Shown here in pieces: positions 5,677 through 6,538 of a stretch of 6,538 bases of DNA; within the stretch, counting starts at the first letter, position 1, and each line of letters starts with the position of its first letter. The stretch comes from Pseudobdellovibrionaceae bacterium (GTDB lineage: Bacteria; Bdellovibrionota; Bdellovibrionia; Bdellovibrionales; Bdellovibrionaceae), in the NCBI GenBank assembly GCA_014376325.1, contig JACMRP010000268.1, positions 1 through 6,538 of the forward strand. Reading direction: 5' to 3'. A program made the translations under genes and the position numbers. Below the pieces are notes generated by a model. That model made no database searches, had not been told where the DNA came from, and worked only from the letters and a program-made list of their open reading frames with translations.

Positions 5677-6538
5677 TCACGCAACTTTGCGACCTGTCAG
5701 GAAATACGCAAATGCGATAGCGGGTAGTGCGAAGCCGACAAGCGAAGTCAAAGGCCAGCCGCCCGTGGCAAAGGCCCATGCACCAAGTGCCGATCCGGTT
5801 GCGCCACCAACAAAGATCGTGGCAATGTACAATCCGTTGAGTCTTCCTCGAAATTCTTGAGGAAGTGCAAAGATCGCGCGCTGGCCCAAGACAAGATTCG
5901 CGGTAACTCCCGCATCTAATAATATGGCGGCGAACACCAGCGCAATAAGTGCGCTCATTGATCCTACCGGAAAAAAGTGACTAAGTATGAACGAAACAGA
6001 ACAGGCGGCGATCGCGATTGTTGTCGCCCACAAATTCCATCCACGGTCGGCCGCTTTTCCCGCGAAGGGTGCCGATATCGCACCGGCGACACCGACTAAA
6101 GCAAAGATCGCGATGCCCGTCTGGGACATGCGAAACTCAGGTCCCGAAAGCAGCAAAGGTGTTGCGGTCCAGAACAAACAAAAAGATCCGAACAGACATC
6201 CTTGATAAATTGCGCGTCTCTGTAAAATGGGAGTGTTAACAAAAAGATGCCACATCGAAATTATTAAATTGGAATATTTTAAATTAGAATTGTGCGGTTG
6301 TCTTGAAGGCAACAGGGCGTACAGTACAAACGCCAAAAGAAGCATCAACCCAGCGGATAAAATAAAAACCGCATGCCAGCCAAACAGATCTGTCAGCAGA
6401 CTAGCAATCGGCCTTGATAACATAATTCCCAACATCAAACCGCTCATCAAGTTGCCAACAACTTGACCGCGTTTTGCATCCGGTGTTAGGTGTGCCGCAA
6501 ACGGCACAATGATTTGCACGCTGGATGCGCCCACCCCT
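5677..6538 (-). CDS. MFS transporter, 5' end outside window
   Basis: Inner-membrane major facilitator superfamily permease, probably an efflux-type drug or metabolite exporter. The frame stays open to the window edge: the GTG at 6534 is preceded by an in-frame GGG and lies inside a hydrophobic helix, so I take it as internal. About 286 residues remain, equivalent to transmembrane helices 4-12. Counting from that GTG codon, the block VQIIVPFAAHL is helix 4. GNLMSGLMLGIMLSRPIASLL, with a degenerate motif C, is helix 5, and WHAVFILSAGLMLLLAFVLY is helix 6. The cytoplasmic mid-loop is about residues 76-106, and six more helices follow. The second-half motif A is present as FAGKAADRG (158-165), and RGRLNGLYIATIFVGGATG (229-247) is typical of bacterial efflux-like members. 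The substrate cannot be read from the sequence. The stop TGA at 5679-5677 is 75 bases before the lipoprotein gene. Confidence 0.88.
   Translation of the reverse strand, partial: GVGASSVQIIVPFAAHLTPDAKRGQVVGNLMSGLMLGIMLSRPIASLLTDLFGWHAVFILSAGLMLLLAFVLYALLPSRQPHNSNLKYSNLIISMWHLFVNTPILQRRAIYQGCLFGSFCLFWTATPLLLSGPEFRMSQTGIAIFALVGVAGAISAPFAGKAADRGWNLWATTIAIAACSVSFILSHFFPVGSMSALIALVFAAILLDAGVTANLVLGQRAIFALPQEFRGRLNGLYIATIFVGGATGSALGAWAFATGGWPLTSLVGFALPAIAFAYFLTGRKVA

Noticed and set aside
1..6538. Phage defence, toxin-antitoxin or CRISPR content
   Set aside because: No nuclease, methylase, reverse transcriptase, toxin pair or regularly spaced repeats are visible. The radical SAM/UdgX pair fits DNA modification/repair better than a named defence system.

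Overview
The window looks like chromosomal DNA from a Gram-negative bacterium. It encodes an outer-membrane-type lipoprotein and a membrane-anchored M28 metallopeptidase that probably faces the periplasm. Balanced base composition, compact operons and the style of the proteins suggest a Bdellovibrio-like (Bdellovibrionota) organism. That placement is inference; no rRNA or marker gene is present. I see no tRNA, CRISPR array, insertion sequence or phage gene.

Layout. On the + strand are the 3' part of an unrecognised small gene (1-351) and, 15 bases later, an M28-family zinc peptidase (367-1329). Everything else lies on the - strand. Read in the direction of transcription it runs: the 3' part of an MFS transporter (6538-5677), an AHSA1/SRPBCC-domain lipoprotein with a TTG start (5601-5032), an Fpg/MutM-type DNA glycosylase whose C-terminal finger lacks zinc cysteines (4977-4096), a perfect 25+3+25 inverted repeat touching the glycosylase stop codon (4096-4044), a radical SAM protein (4000-2708), and a DUF4130-UdgX fusion (2711-1305). 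The + and - blocks converge and their last genes overlap tail to tail by 25 bp. No gene-free gap exceeds 100 bases.

How the genes work together. The core is a DNA-maintenance block. The radical SAM protein and the DUF4130-UdgX fusion overlap by four bases (ATGA) and belong to a widely co-occurring but functionally unresolved pair of families described as putative DNA modification/repair. The radical SAM protein has a helix-hairpin-helix segment and a C-terminal QLSLF sequence matching the bacterial sliding-clamp-binding consensus. The UdgX half retains the histidine that in mycobacterial UdgX attaches covalently to uracil-excised DNA, within a variant loop. The adjacent glycosylase would handle oxidised bases, so the block could combine oxidative and deamination damage surveillance. 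The long hairpin may separate glycosylase expression from that of the pair. The transporter, lipoprotein and peptidase have no visible functional link to this block.
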